From the NCBI GenBank assembly GCA_007128135.1, contig SKYA01000005.1, forward strand, positions 1-39,821: 39,821 bases of DNA, given 5' to 3'. Made by a program: the position numbers and the translations under genes. The notes under the pieces are model-generated. The model was not told where the DNA came from and made no database searches. It saw only the letters and a list, made by a program, of their open reading frames with translations. This document shows, one piece after another, positions 24,222-33,224 of this stretch (position 1 is its first letter; each line of letters starts with the position of its first letter). Origin of the DNA: Paracoccaceae bacterium. Lineage in GTDB: Bacteria > Pseudomonadota > Alphaproteobacteria > Rhodobacterales > Rhodobacteraceae.

Positions 24222-25268
24222 ATGGCCCAGATCGAATTGCGGAACCTGTCAAAGCGCTGGGGCAGCTTTGTCGGCGTGCATGCCTTTGACCTCATGATTG
24301 CCGACAGGGAATTCGTCGTGCTGCTGGGTCCCTCCGGTTGCGGAAAAACCACCACGATGCGCATGATTGCCGGGCTGGAGGAGATCACAGAGGGCGATGT
24401 CCTGATCGACGGCAAGCGCGTGAACGATCTGGACCCGAAGGACCGCGACATTGCCATGGTGTTCCAGTCCTACGCGCTCTATCCGAACATGAATGTCTAT
24501 GACAACATCCGCTTCCCGCTGAAGGTGCGCGGCGTCCCGCAGTCAGAGCATGACGGCAAGGTGCGCCGCGCGGCCGATATGGTCGAACTGGGGCCCTTCC
24601 TGCACCGCCGCCCGGCCGAGCTTTCGGGCGGGCAGCGGCAGCGCGTGGCACTGGCCCGTGCCGTTGTGCGCGAACCCAACCTGTTCCTGATGGACGAACC
24701 GCTTTCGAATCTGGACGCAAAGCTTCGTGTCTCGACCCGCGCGCAGATCAAGCATCTCAGTCATGAGCTGGGCGTGACCACGATCTATGTCACGCATGAC
24801 CAGATCGAGGCGATGACCCTCGCCGACCGGGTGGTTGTGATGAACTCGGGCGTCGTTCAGCAGGTGGGAACACCGACCGAGATCTACGACCGCCCGGCCA
24901 ATACCTTTGTCGCGGGTTTCATCGGCACACCGGCGATGAACCTGATGGAGGGGCAGGTCTCGAGTGGCACGTTCCACGGCGAGAATGTCGAGCTTCACGG
25001 TCTGGACGCGCCGGACGGGCGCGTCACGCTGGGCTTTCGCGCCGAAGACGCGTGCATGCTGCCCGATGGCGGCCAAATCAGCGCACCCATCTATTCGCTG
25101 GAGCTTCTGGGAGACGCGACAATGGCAACCGTGCGCGCAGGCGGTGCGATTGTCTCGATCAAGTGCCCCAAGGATTTCCGCGCCGAGATCGGCGCGCCGT
25201 TCGTGGCCGGGATTCCGGCCCAGGCAGTGCATCTTTTCGACCACGATAGCGGCGCACGGATCGCGTGA
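24222..25268 (+). CDS. Sugar-type ABC transporter ATP-binding protein (MsmK/UgpC-like)
   Basis: The 348-residue protein is the ATPase of the carbohydrate ABC class. Visible motifs are GPSGCGKTT at 36-44 (Walker A), the Q-loop MVFQSYALYPNM, LSGGQRQRVALARA (signature), LFLMDEPLSNLDAKLR (Walker B and D-loop), and the switch THDQIEAMTLADR. A C-terminal TOBE-type regulatory domain follows. The ATG after GGAGG matches the family start. It is encoded divergently from its permeases, at the head of the enzyme operon, so transporter and enzymes share control through the two operators. Confidence 0.96.
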   Translation: MAQIELRNLSKRWGSFVGVHAFDLMIADREFVVLLGPSGCGKTTTMRMIAGLEEITEGDVLIDGKRVNDLDPKDRDIAMVFQSYALYPNMNVYDNIRFPLKVRGVPQSEHDGKVRRAADMVELGPFLHRRPAELSGGQRQRVALARAVVREPNLFLMDEPLSNLDAKLRVSTRAQIKHLSHELGVTTIYVTHDQIEAMTLADRVVVMNSGVVQQVGTPTEIYDRPANTFVAGFIGTPAMNLMEGQVSSGTFHGENVELHGLDAPDGRVTLGFRAEDACMLPDGGQISAPIYSLELLGDATMATVRAGGAIVSIKCPKDFRAEIGAPFVAGIPAQAVHLFDHDSGARIA

Positions 25269-25304
25269 CCGCGCCCGCCCCGACTTCACTTCAAGGTAGA
25301 CCTC

Positions 25305-26615
25305 ATGCCCATGACCTTTCTGAAAACCGCCAAGCCCGAGTCCGAGCGCGCCGAGGATGACGCAAGGGTGCGCGCCACGGTCGAGCAGATCCTGCGCGAC
25401 ATCGAAACCCGTGGCGATGCTGCCGTGGCGGATCTGAGCGCGAAATTCGACGGGCTCCGCCGCCCGAGCTTCCGGCTGACGACCTCCGAGATCGAAGCTG
25501 CGATGTCCAGGGTCAGCACCCGCGACATGGAAGATATCCGCTTCGCACAGACCCAGATCCGCCGCTTTGCCGAGGCACAGCGCGCTTCCATGACCGATAT
25601 CGAGGTCGAGACCCTGCCCGGCGTGACCCTCGGGCACCGCAACATCCCGGTCCAGTCCGTGGGCTGCTATGTGCCCGGCGGCAAGTTTCCCATGGTCGCC
25701 AGCGCGCATATGTCGGTACTGACCGCGACTGTGGCAGGCGTGCCGCGCATCGTTGCCAGCGCCCCCCCGGTAAATGGCGAACCGCACCCCGCGATCGTCG
25801 CCGCCATGCATCTGGGCGGGGCGCATGAGATCTATGTCTTGGGCGGCATTCAGGCCGTGGGCGCCATGGCCATCGGAACGCACACCATCGAGCCTGTGCA
25901 TATGCTGGTCGGACCCGGCAATGCCTTCGTGGCCGAGGCCAAGCGCCAGCTTTACGGGCGTGTCGGCATCGACCTCTTTGCAGGCCCGACCGAAACCATG
26001 GTCATCGCCGACGACACGGTGGACGCCGAACTGGTGGCAACCGACCTTCTGGGGCAGGCCGAACACGGCTACAACTCGCCGGCCTGCCTTATCACCAATT
26101 CGCGCAAACTGGCCGAGGCGTCTCTGGCCGAGGTCGAGCGCCTGCTGGCCATCCTGCCTACGCGCGATACCGCCGCCGTCAGCTGGCGCGATTATGGCGA
26201 GGTGATCCTCTGCGACAGCCATGAGGAAATGCTGCGGCTGGCCAATGACATGGCCTATGAGCATGTGCAGGTCATGACCGACCGCGACGACTGGTATCTG
26301 GAAAACATGCTCAGCTACGGCGCGCTGTTCCTGGGGGCGCGCACCAATGTCGCCAATGGCGACAAGGTCATCGGCACCAACCACACGCTGCCCACGAAGA
26401 AGGCGGGGCGCTACACCGGCGGGCTCTGGGTCGGCAAGTTCCTCAAAACCCATTCCTACCAGCGCATCACGACTGACGCGGCTGCGGCACAGATCGGGGA
26501 ATACGGCTCGCGCCTGTGCATGCTGGAAGGCTTCGTCGGCCATGCCGAACAATGCAACATCCGCGTGCGCCGCTATGGGGGCAGGAATGTGCCCTACGGG
26601 GTCGCCGCGGAATGA
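25305..26615 (+). CDS. Histidinol-dehydrogenase-like NAD-dependent enzyme (HpsN-like)
   Basis: The 436-residue protein belongs to the histidinol dehydrogenase superfamily, which oxidises an alcohol to an acid in two NAD-dependent steps with zinc. All catalytic and zinc residues are retained: Gln251 and His254 (GQAEHG), Glu319-His320 (YEHVQV), Asp353 (NGDK) and His413 (EGFVGHAE). The segment from 370, [12 protein letters not shown], resembles the sulfopropanediol dehydrogenase HpsN clade rather than true HisD. In an operon with an ABC importer and SDR it is surely catabolic, not for histidine synthesis. The neighbours include no sulfonate lyase, so dihydroxypropanesulfonate is not established as substrate. 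It ends overlapping the next gene by 4 bp. Confidence 0.85.
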   Translation: MPMTFLKTAKPESERAEDDARVRATVEQILRDIETRGDAAVADLSAKFDGLRRPSFRLTTSEIEAAMSRVSTRDMEDIRFAQTQIRRFAEAQRASMTDIEVETLPGVTLGHRNIPVQSVGCYVPGGKFPMVASAHMSVLTATVAGVPRIVASAPPVNGEPHPAIVAAMHLGGAHEIYVLGGIQAVGAMAIGTHTIEPVHMLVGPGNAFVAEAKRQLYGRVGIDLFAGPTETMVIADDTVDAELVATDLLGQAEHGYNSPACLITNSRKLAEASLAEVERLLAILPTRDTAAVSWRDYGEVILCDSHEEMLRLANDMAYEHVQVMTDRDDWYLENMLSYGALFLGARTNVANGDKVIGTNHTLPTKKAGRYTGGLWVGKFLKTHSYQRITTDAAAAQIGEYGSRLCMLEGFVGHAEQCNIRVRRYGGRNVPYGVAAE

Positions 26616-27649
26616 CCCCTGACCAGATCAAAGCAGTGGTGGCGCCCTTTCGCAAGGCGATGGAAACTGCAACGACTGACGGAACGCGTGCCGCCCTGGA
26701 TTCCATGCTGGTGCCCGAGGCCTCGATCCACATGTGCCATCCCTTCGGCGGTCTTGCCGGACCAGCCCAGCTATGGCAGGCCTGCTGCGCACCCCTTCTG
26801 ACCGCCATACCCGATCTGGAGCGGCGCGACATGATCGTGCTGGCCGGGACAACCCCGGAAGGGCAGGACTGGGTCGGCTGCATGGGCAACTACATGGGCA
26901 CCTTCACCGCGCCGTTTCTGGACATCCCGCCCACCGGGCACCTCGCACATATGCGTTATCACGAGTTCTTTCGGCTGGATGCGGAGCGCGTGGTCGAGAT
27001 GCAGGCGATCTGGGACATCCCCGAACTGATGATGCAGGCGGGCGCCTGGCCCATGGCGCCGCAGCTTGGCGCATATCTGGCAACACCCGCGCCAATGACG
27101 CAGGACGGTTTGCGCGCTTCGGGCGACGGACAGGCGGCGATGGCGCACGTCCTTGCAATGCTGACAGATCTGTGCCGCCACCCTGCCGATCCCGACCCCG
27201 AAGTGATGAACCTGCCCGCATACTGGCACCCGCGCTTCAACTGGTACGGGCCTGCAGGCATCGGCGCTGCACGCGGTATTGCCGGGTTCCGGCACTGGCA
27301 TCAGATCCCCTTCCTGCGCGCCATGCCGGATCGTGGACTGGACAGCGGCGGGCTTCTCAGCCACTGGATTGCACAGGGCGATTACGCTTGCGAAACCGGC
27401 TGGCCCAACATGCGGATGACACTCACGCAGGATGGCTGGCTGGGTATCGCGCCCGCAGACCAGCCCGTCACGCTGCGCTCTCTGGATTTCTGGCGGCTCG
27501 AAGATGGCTTGATCCGTGAGAACTGGGTGCTGGTCGATTTGCTGGACATGTGGGCGCAGATCGGTGTCGATGTGCTGGGGCGGATGCGTGAGTTCAACAA
27601 GCGGCGCAATCCCGCCCGGGTTTTGCTCGATCAGGGACTCGGCACATGA
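26612..27649 (+). CDS. Double SnoaL-like (NTF2-fold) protein B
   Basis: The 345-residue protein has two SnoaL/NTF2-like halves and is a paralogue of protein A. The second half includes [14 protein letters not shown] followed by HQIPF, and the end reads [11 protein letters not shown] with GVDVLGRM, closely like protein A. The first half carries HMCHPFGG and a MRYHEFF segment. The start overlaps the preceding stop (ATGA), as does its own end with the SDR. Two paralogues kept in both arms of one regulon suggest distinct steps on related intermediates, or a heteromeric enzyme. Reaction unknown. Confidence 0.82.
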   Translation: MTPDQIKAVVAPFRKAMETATTDGTRAALDSMLVPEASIHMCHPFGGLAGPAQLWQACCAPLLTAIPDLERRDMIVLAGTTPEGQDWVGCMGNYMGTFTAPFLDIPPTGHLAHMRYHEFFRLDAERVVEMQAIWDIPELMMQAGAWPMAPQLGAYLATPAPMTQDGLRASGDGQAAMAHVLAMLTDLCRHPADPDPEVMNLPAYWHPRFNWYGPAGIGAARGIAGFRHWHQIPFLRAMPDRGLDSGGLLSHWIAQGDYACETGWPNMRMTLTQDGWLGIAPADQPVTLRSLDFWRLEDGLIRENWVLVDLLDMWAQIGVDVLGRMREFNKRRNPARVLLDQGLGT

Positions 27650-28416
27650 TACCGGACCTTCCCCGAACCCCGTCCTTCCGGCTTGATGGCCGGCGCGCCA
27701 TTGTCACCGGGGCCTCTTCGGGCATCGGGTTTGCCTGTGCCTGCGCCCTGGCCGAAGCCGGGTCCGAGGTCATGATGGTCGCGCGCGGGGCCGCGCGTCT
27801 GGACGAGGCCGCCGCAGCGATCCGTGCGGCCGGGGGCGCGGCACGGGCGCAGGCGCTCGATATCACGGATATCCCTGCACTGCAGGGCTTTGTCTCTGCC
27901 CGGGGCCCGTTCGATGTGCTGGTCAATGCGGCTGGCCTCGCCCGGCACGGCCCTGCACTTGACACCACCGAGGAAGATTTCGACGCGGTCGCCGCCGTCA
28001 ACATCCGGGCCGCCTATTTCGCGGCCCAGGCGGTGGCCCGGGGGCTGGTCGCGGCGGGCAAGACTGGCAGCATCATCCAGATATCCAGCCAGATGGGCCA
28101 TGTCGGCGGTATTGACCGCGCCGTCTATTGCGCCACGAAACATGCCGTAGAGGGCATGACAAAGGCGATGGCGATGGAATGGGGTGCGAAGGGCATTCGC
28201 GTGAACACAATCTGTCCCACATTCATCCGCACCCCCCTGACCGAATCCACCTTCCGCAACCCCGAGCGCCGCGCCTGGATCGAGGCGAGGATAAAACTCG
28301 GTCGCGTCGGCGTCGTCGAGGATGTGATGGGTGCCGTGCTCTATCTTGCCTCGGATGCCAGCGCACTGGTCACGGGGACATCCCTCAGGGTCGATGGCGG
28401 GTGGATCGCGGGATGA
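27646..28416 (+). CDS. Short-chain dehydrogenase/reductase (SDR)
   Basis: The 256-residue protein is a classical SDR, an NAD(P)-dependent alcohol/ketone oxidoreductase with a Rossmann fold. The cofactor motif TGASSGIG is at 21-28 and NAAG at 94-97. The catalytic set is Ser147/148 with Tyr161-x3-Lys165 (YCATK). The C-terminal end (LVTGTSLRVDGGW) is typical. The position between a double-SnoaL gene and the LacI gene, with 4-bp overlaps on both sides, places it in the pathway. The substrate is probably a hydroxylated intermediate or the transported compound itself. Confidence 0.93.
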   Translation: MIPDLPRTPSFRLDGRRAIVTGASSGIGFACACALAEAGSEVMMVARGAARLDEAAAAIRAAGGAARAQALDITDIPALQGFVSARGPFDVLVNAAGLARHGPALDTTEEDFDAVAAVNIRAAYFAAQAVARGLVAAGKTGSIIQISSQMGHVGGIDRAVYCATKHAVEGMTKAMAMEWGAKGIRVNTICPTFIRTPLTESTFRNPERRAWIEARIKLGRVGVVEDVMGAVLYLASDASALVTGTSLRVDGGWIAG

Positions 28417-29432
28417 GCGCAGGCGGAAAGATCACCTCGATCGATGTCGCGCGGCTGGCAGGCGTGAGCCAGTCGGCAGTCAGCCGCGTCTTCACCCCGG
28501 GGGCCAGCGTCGCCCCAAAGACCGCGGCCAAGGTGCGCGCGGCGGCCAAGGCCCTCGGCTACCGTCCCAATTCGCTGGCACGCGCCATGATCACCGGCAA
28601 GAGCCGGATCATCGGGCTGGTCGTGGCCTATCTGGACAACCAGTTCTACCCTGTCGCGATCGAGAAGCTCAGCCATGCGCTGCAGAACAAGGGGTATCAT
28701 GTACTGCTGTTCATGGCATCGAACACGGCGGGCGAGATGGAGCGCCTGATGGAAGACCTGCTCGCCTATCAGGTGGACGGGATCATCACCGCCTCGGTCG
28801 CGATCAGCAACGACGTCACGCGCCGATGCGCCGATGCCGGCATTCCGCTTGTGATGTTCAATCGCGGCCAGCCCGGATCGGGGCTGTCCTCCGTCACCTC
28901 GGCCAATGCGCTGGGCGGTCGCAAGGTCGCGCATTTCCTGGTTGCGGGCGGGCATCGGCGCATCGCCCATATCAGCGGCTGGCAGGGGGCCAGCACCGGC
29001 CGCGACCGGGCGCGCGGGCTGTTCGAGGGACTGGCCGAGGCGGGCCTTGAACCCCACGCAGCCATCGATGGCCTCTATGATCGCGCCACGGCGGCCGCGG
29101 CCGCCCACCACATGATGCAGGCCGCGACGCCGCCCGATGCGATCTTCGTGGGCAATGACCACATGGCCTTTGCCGTGATCGATGCCCTGCGCGCCATCGG
29201 GCTGCGCGTACCGCAGGATGTCTCGGTGGTAGGCTATGATGACGTGCCCATGGCCGCCTGGGGGGCCTATGACCTGACCACGGTGCGCCAACCCCTGGCG
29301 CGCATGGTCGAGGCAACAGTCGAGACCCTTCTTGCCCAGATCGAGGACCCTGCGCGCGCGGCACAGTCCATAGAGATCGACGCCCCGCTCATCCTTCGCG
29401 GCTCTGCGCGTCAACCCGGGGAGGCACCATGA
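28413..29432 (+). CDS. LacI-family transcriptional regulator
   Basis: The 339-residue protein has an N-terminal LacI helix-turn-helix (SIDVARLAGVSQSAVSRVF at about 9-27), a hinge helix region (RPNSLARAM), and a periplasmic-binding-protein-like effector domain (IIGLVVAYLDNQFYP onward, with VGNDHMAFAV and VSVVGYDDVPMA). It presumably senses a pathway compound and binds the two TGCATTCGTATGCA sites at 24061 and 24182. The gene lies inside the enzyme operon it should control, giving feedback. The start overlaps the SDR stop and the stop overlaps the next start. Confidence 0.95.
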   Translation: MSAGGKITSIDVARLAGVSQSAVSRVFTPGASVAPKTAAKVRAAAKALGYRPNSLARAMITGKSRIIGLVVAYLDNQFYPVAIEKLSHALQNKGYHVLLFMASNTAGEMERLMEDLLAYQVDGIITASVAISNDVTRRCADAGIPLVMFNRGQPGSGLSSVTSANALGGRKVAHFLVAGGHRRIAHISGWQGASTGRDRARGLFEGLAEAGLEPHAAIDGLYDRATAAAAAHHMMQAATPPDAIFVGNDHMAFAVIDALRAIGLRVPQDVSVVGYDDVPMAAWGAYDLTTVRQPLARMVEATVETLLAQIEDPARAAQSIEIDAPLILRGSARQPGEAP

Positions 29433-30385
29433 CCAACCTGTTATGGGGCGAATGGTCAAGCTTCCCCGACTATATCATCGACATCACGCACCGCATCTGG
29501 GAGGGGCGCGACATCGAGAGCCTGAACCGGCTCTACGCGAGCGATATCCCGGTGCGCACGCCCATGGGCATGGCGCGCGGCAATGCCGGCGTGATCGCCT
29601 CGACCATGGCGACGCTGGCGGAGTTTCCCGACCGACAGTTGCTGGCAGAGGATGTGATCTGGTCCGAGGAGGCAGGGCATTACCTGTCCTCCCACCGCAT
29701 CCTGTCCACGGGCACGCATCTGGGCGCGGGCTTCTTCGGCCCTGCAACGGGCAAGAACTTTGCAATCCGCGTGATCGCCGATTGCGCCGCGCGCGACGGG
29801 GTCATCGATGATGAATGGCTCGTGCGCGACAATGGCGGTCTGATCCGGCAGCTGGGGGGTGATCCGCGCGTCTTTGCCGCCGATATGATCTCCCGTGATG
29901 GCCCTTCGGCGCCCTTCTCACCGCAGATAGATGTCGCGGGCCCCTACCAGGGGCGGGGCAATGACAGCGAATGGGGTGCAAGCTATGCGGGGGCATTGCG
30001 TGCGCTGATGACCGGCCGACTTGCGCCCGGGGATTACGACCGCGCCGCAATTGGCGACCATGCGGGGGCGCGACATCTGCCCGGCGCCAGCGATATCGGG
30101 CAGAGCTGGCTCGCGCTGCGCGCGGCCTTCCCCTCCGCGCGTTTCACGGTCCACCACCAGATCGGGCGCGACGACCCGCTGATGCCTCCGCGCGCCGCGC
30201 TTCGCTGGTCGCTGGACGGCACGCATGACGGCTGGGGGGCTTTCGGTCGGCCCACTGGTGCACGCGTTCATGTCATGGGACTTGCCCATGCCGAATACGG
30301 CCCCCGGGGCATCCGCCGCGAGTGCGCGCTCTGGGACGAAATCGCCATCTGGAAACAGATTCTCCTTCACACAGGTGAGACATGA
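29429..30385 (+). CDS. SnoaL-like protein C (two NTF2-type halves, divergent)
   Basis: The 318-residue protein appears to be a third member of the double-SnoaL group, though much more distant from A and B. The first half has SDIPVRTPMG and a conserved acidic segment; the second holds a predicted NTF2-like part with DIGQSWLALRAAFPSARF and a C-terminal ECALWDEIAIWKQIL. It is preceded by GGGGAGG and starts within the LacI stop. No catalytic residues can be assigned. The shared cluster and similar length suggest a related function. Confidence 0.7.
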   Translation: MTNLLWGEWSSFPDYIIDITHRIWEGRDIESLNRLYASDIPVRTPMGMARGNAGVIASTMATLAEFPDRQLLAEDVIWSEEAGHYLSSHRILSTGTHLGAGFFGPATGKNFAIRVIADCAARDGVIDDEWLVRDNGGLIRQLGGDPRVFAADMISRDGPSAPFSPQIDVAGPYQGRGNDSEWGASYAGALRALMTGRLAPGDYDRAAIGDHAGARHLPGASDIGQSWLALRAAFPSARFTVHHQIGRDDPLMPPRAALRWSLDGTHDGWGAFGRPTGARVHVMGLAHAEYGPRGIRRECALWDEIAIWKQILLHTGET

Positions 30386-31347
30386 CCCCCGAGCAAACGG
30401 AACCCCGCATCGTCCGCTATGGCGAGTTGAAACCCTGCAAGACCGCCTTCATCGACGCCCACACGCCGGGCAGCGACCAGAAGGAGAATTTCACCATCAT
30501 CGGCGGTGGTGTATCGGAATCCGCCGATCAGCATGTGCATATCCGCGAAACGCCGGGTTTCAACATCGGCGCGGCAGGCCAGCCACCCAAATGCCGCAAC
30601 TCACTTCATTCCCACCGCACGGCAGAGGTGTTCTTCGTACTCAAGGGCCGCTGGCGTTTCTTCTGGGGGCGCTGGGGCACCGCGGGCGAGGTGGTTCTGG
30701 AAGAAGGCGACATCTTCAACATTCCGACCGGGATTTTCCGCGGTTTCGAGAATATCGGCACCGATTACGGAATGATCATGGCCATCCTCGGCGGCGATGA
30801 CGCAGGGGGCGGGGTGATCTGGGCACCTCAGGTGATCGAGGATGCCCGCGCACATGGACTGGTGCTGGCCGAAAACGGTAAGCTCTACGACAGCAAGCGC
30901 GGCGAGCACCTGCCCGAAGGCGTTGCCCCAATGCCGCTGCTGACAGTGGCGGAACTCAAGACCTTCCCCGAACCCACGACTGTCGATGTCATACCGGATT
31001 ACGTCGCCCGCTACTGGGATCTGGTGGCGCTGGCCGACCGCCAGCCTGCCAGCGTCATCGGCGAGAGGGGTCTCCTGCGCGATCGCCCCGGCTTCGAGGT
31101 GGGCTTTCTCACCCGTGCGTCTGCGAGCGACGAACTCCACGGCCATGATCGCCCTTCGGTGCTCATGCCCCTGCGTGGGCACTGGCGGCTGAAATGGCCG
31201 GACGGCGAGGCCACGCTCAACCCGGGCGACACCTGCCTCGTCCCCGAGAACCTGCCCCATACCGCCGTGCCCGCCATGACCGGCGAGGCGAGCCTCTATC
31301 AGGTCATCGGCACAGATGACCCGTCAGGCCCGACCCACCGGTTCTGA
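30382..31347 (+). CDS. Bicupin-domain protein
   Basis: The 321-residue protein holds two cupin barrels. The first cupin has HSHRTAEVFFVLKG (about 75-88), with the H-x-H...E metal pattern, and EEGDIFNIPTGIFRGFEN as the second box. The second repeats it with ELHGHDRPSVLMPLRG and LNPGDTCLVPENLPHT. Bicupins include dioxygenases, isomerases and oxalate decarboxylases, so the reaction here is undefined. It overlaps the SnoaL-like gene C by 4 bp and ends directly before repeat copy B. Confidence 0.82.
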   Translation: MTPEQTEPRIVRYGELKPCKTAFIDAHTPGSDQKENFTIIGGGVSESADQHVHIRETPGFNIGAAGQPPKCRNSLHSHRTAEVFFVLKGRWRFFWGRWGTAGEVVLEEGDIFNIPTGIFRGFENIGTDYGMIMAILGGDDAGGGVIWAPQVIEDARAHGLVLAENGKLYDSKRGEHLPEGVAPMPLLTVAELKTFPEPTTVDVIPDYVARYWDLVALADRQPASVIGERGLLRDRPGFEVGFLTRASASDELHGHDRPSVLMPLRGHWRLKWPDGEATLNPGDTCLVPENLPHTAVPAMTGEASLYQVIGTDDPSGPTHRF

Positions 31348-31397
31348 TTTCATCTTGCCGAAAATACTCCGGGGGGTCCGGGGGGCAGCGCCCCCGG
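31348..31397 (+). repeat. Dispersed roseobacter intergenic repeat, copy B
   Basis: Directly after the bicupin stop comes TTTCATCTTGCCGAAAATACTC, a G-rich spacer, and a 7-bp stem (CCGGGGG / CCCCCGG). It is the most complete copy in the window. It may act as a terminator or partial terminator between the bicupin and the MetE-like gene, which starts 75 bp downstream of the bicupin with its own AAGGAAAAACC ribosome site. Confidence 0.65.
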
Positions 31398-31422
31398 CCT
31401 TCCCAAGGGAAGGAAAAACCAC

Positions 31423-32544
31423 ATGCCGCTTCTCACAACCCATGTCGGCTCGCTCCCCCGCACGCAAGACGTCGTGGATTTCCTTTTCGCCCGCGAGCGA
31501 GGGGAGGATTACGACCCGGAGGCTTTCGACGCCTGCATGGCGAGCGCCGTGATGGAGAATGTTCGCCGCCAGCAGGAGGCAGGTATCGACATCGTGTCGG
31601 ACGGTGAATGCTCCAAGATCAGCTACGCCACCTATGTCAAGGATCGCTATACCGGCTTTTCCGGCGACAGCCCGCGCAACGCGCCTGCCGATCTCAAGAT
31701 GTTTCCGTCCTTTCTGGACAGGCTGGCCAAATCAGGCGGAACTCCGAGTTATGCGCGCCCGCAATGCACCGCGCCGGTCCTGAGCAAGGGGCAGGCAGAG
31801 TTGCGAAAGGACATCGCCAATCTGAAATCCGCCATGGCCGCGCATGGGCTCGCGCGTGGTTTCATGAACGCGGCGTCTCCGGGGGTGATCTCGCTCTTTC
31901 TGCAAAACGCCTACTACCCGGATCGCCAAGCCTATCTGGACGCCCTGGCCGACGCGATGCGCGACGAATACCGCACGATCCTCGATTCGGGTCTGGCGCT
32001 GCAACTCGACTGCCCTGACCTGGCGCTGTCGCGCCATATGCTGTTTGCAGACCTCACGGATGCCGAATTTCTGAGCGTCGCCGAAACGCATGTTGCGGCA
32101 TTGGAGCGCGCGCTTGACGGCTTGCCGCGCGACAACATCCGCCTGCATATCTGCTGGGGGAATTACGAGGGGCCGCATTGCTGTGATATCGACATGGCCA
32201 CGATGTTTCCGCTGCTGATGCGTGTGCCCGCCCGCTATGTCCTGTTCGAGACCGCCAATCCCCGCCACGGTCACGAATGGGCCGTGTTTCGCGACCGCGC
32301 GAATGACATCCCGTCCGACAAGGTTCTGGTGCCCGGTGCGATTGACACGACCACGAATTTCATCGAGCACCCTGACCTTGTTGTCCAGCGCCTCGAACGC
32401 TTTACCAGTATCGTGGGGCCAGAGCGGGTTATCGCGGGCAGCGATTGCGGCTTCGGTACTTTCGCGGGCTTCGGCGCCGTCGACCCGGAAATCGCCTGGG
32501 CCAAGCTTGCGACCCTGTCCGCGGGCGCGAAGCGCGTCGCATGA
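31423..32544 (+). CDS. Cobalamin-independent methionine-synthase-like (MetE C-terminal) zinc transferase
   Basis: The 373-residue protein is a single-domain relative of the MetE C-terminal barrel, a group that includes methyltransferases and epoxyalkane:coenzyme M transferase. It starts LLTTHVGSLPR, a family signature. The zinc-binding ligands that activate thiols are visible: His242-x-Cys244 (LHICWGN) and Cys342 (GSDCGFG). A zinc-dependent alkyl or methyl transfer to a thiol is therefore plausible. It lies in a catabolic operon, so the role is unlikely to be ordinary methionine synthesis. It overlaps the following hydrolase by 4 bp. Confidence 0.88.
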   Translation: MPLLTTHVGSLPRTQDVVDFLFARERGEDYDPEAFDACMASAVMENVRRQQEAGIDIVSDGECSKISYATYVKDRYTGFSGDSPRNAPADLKMFPSFLDRLAKSGGTPSYARPQCTAPVLSKGQAELRKDIANLKSAMAAHGLARGFMNAASPGVISLFLQNAYYPDRQAYLDALADAMRDEYRTILDSGLALQLDCPDLALSRHMLFADLTDAEFLSVAETHVAALERALDGLPRDNIRLHICWGNYEGPHCCDIDMATMFPLLMRVPARYVLFETANPRHGHEWAVFRDRANDIPSDKVLVPGAIDTTTNFIEHPDLVVQRLERFTSIVGPERVIAGSDCGFGTFAGFGAVDPEIAWAKLATLSAGAKRVA

Positions 32545-33224
32545 CCCCGCTTGTCCTCATCCCCGGCATGATGTGCGACGCGCGCATGTGGGGCAAGGTG
32601 CCTGCCGCCCTGCCCTGCCCCATCCACCACGCCCTGCCTGTGCAGGGCAAAAGCATCCCCGGGATCGCCTCTGCCATCCTGCGCGAGGCGCCCGAACGGT
32701 TCGCGCTGGCAGGGCTGTCGATGGGCGGGATCGTGGCGATGGAAATGCTCGAGCAGGCTCCGGCACGGATCGAACGGCTTGCCCTTCTGGACACCAACCC
32801 TCTGGCCGAGGCCCCCGAGGTGCAGGCACGGCGCGGGGGCCAGATCGCGCGCGCGCTGGCGGGCGACCTGGCGGGCGTCATGCGCGACGAGATGAAGCCG
32901 AGCTACCTCGCAGACCCCGATGACAGGGTAACGCTCGACCTGTGCATGGACATGGCCCGCAGCCTTGGCCCCGAGGTCTTTCGCTGCCAGTCGCTGGCGC
33001 TGCGCGACCGGGCGGACCGGACGGATACGCTGCGCCGTTTCACCAGACCAGCACTTGTGTTGACGGGCGAACAAGACCGCCCCTGCCCGCGCGACAGACA
33101 TGACCTGATGCACAGCCTGATGCCGCAGTCGCGGCTTGTCGTCATCCCGCAGGCCGGTCATCTGCCGCCACTGGAGCGACCCGCCCCCACGATCACAGCC
33201 CTGAAGGAGTGGCTAGAGACATGA
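32541..33224 (+). CDS. Alpha/beta hydrolase
   Basis: This 227-residue protein is a small alpha/beta-hydrolase-fold enzyme. The nucleophile elbow is GLSMGG (Ser60), an acidic candidate lies in TGEQDRPCP, and the catalytic His in QAGHLPPLERP. The N-terminal VLIPGMMCDARMW includes the oxyanion-type loop. It could cleave an ester, lactone or C-C bond of a pathway intermediate. The start overlaps the MetE-like stop and the stop overlaps the RraA-like gene, so it belongs to the same operon. Confidence 0.9.
   Translation: MTPLVLIPGMMCDARMWGKVPAALPCPIHHALPVQGKSIPGIASAILREAPERFALAGLSMGGIVAMEMLEQAPARIERLALLDTNPLAEAPEVQARRGGQIARALAGDLAGVMRDEMKPSYLADPDDRVTLDLCMDMARSLGPEVFRCQSLALRDRADRTDTLRRFTRPALVLTGEQDRPCPRDRHDLMHSLMPQSRLVVIPQAGHLPPLERPAPTITALKEWLET

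Noticed and set aside
24543-26552. 669-codon frame on the minus strand opposite the ATPase and HpsN-like genes
   Set aside because: It is antisense to two well-defined genes and shows no recognisable domain.
25305-26615. Authentic histidinol dehydrogenase of histidine biosynthesis
   Set aside because: No other his genes are near, the operon is catabolic in make-up, and a conserved segment resembles the HpsN clade.
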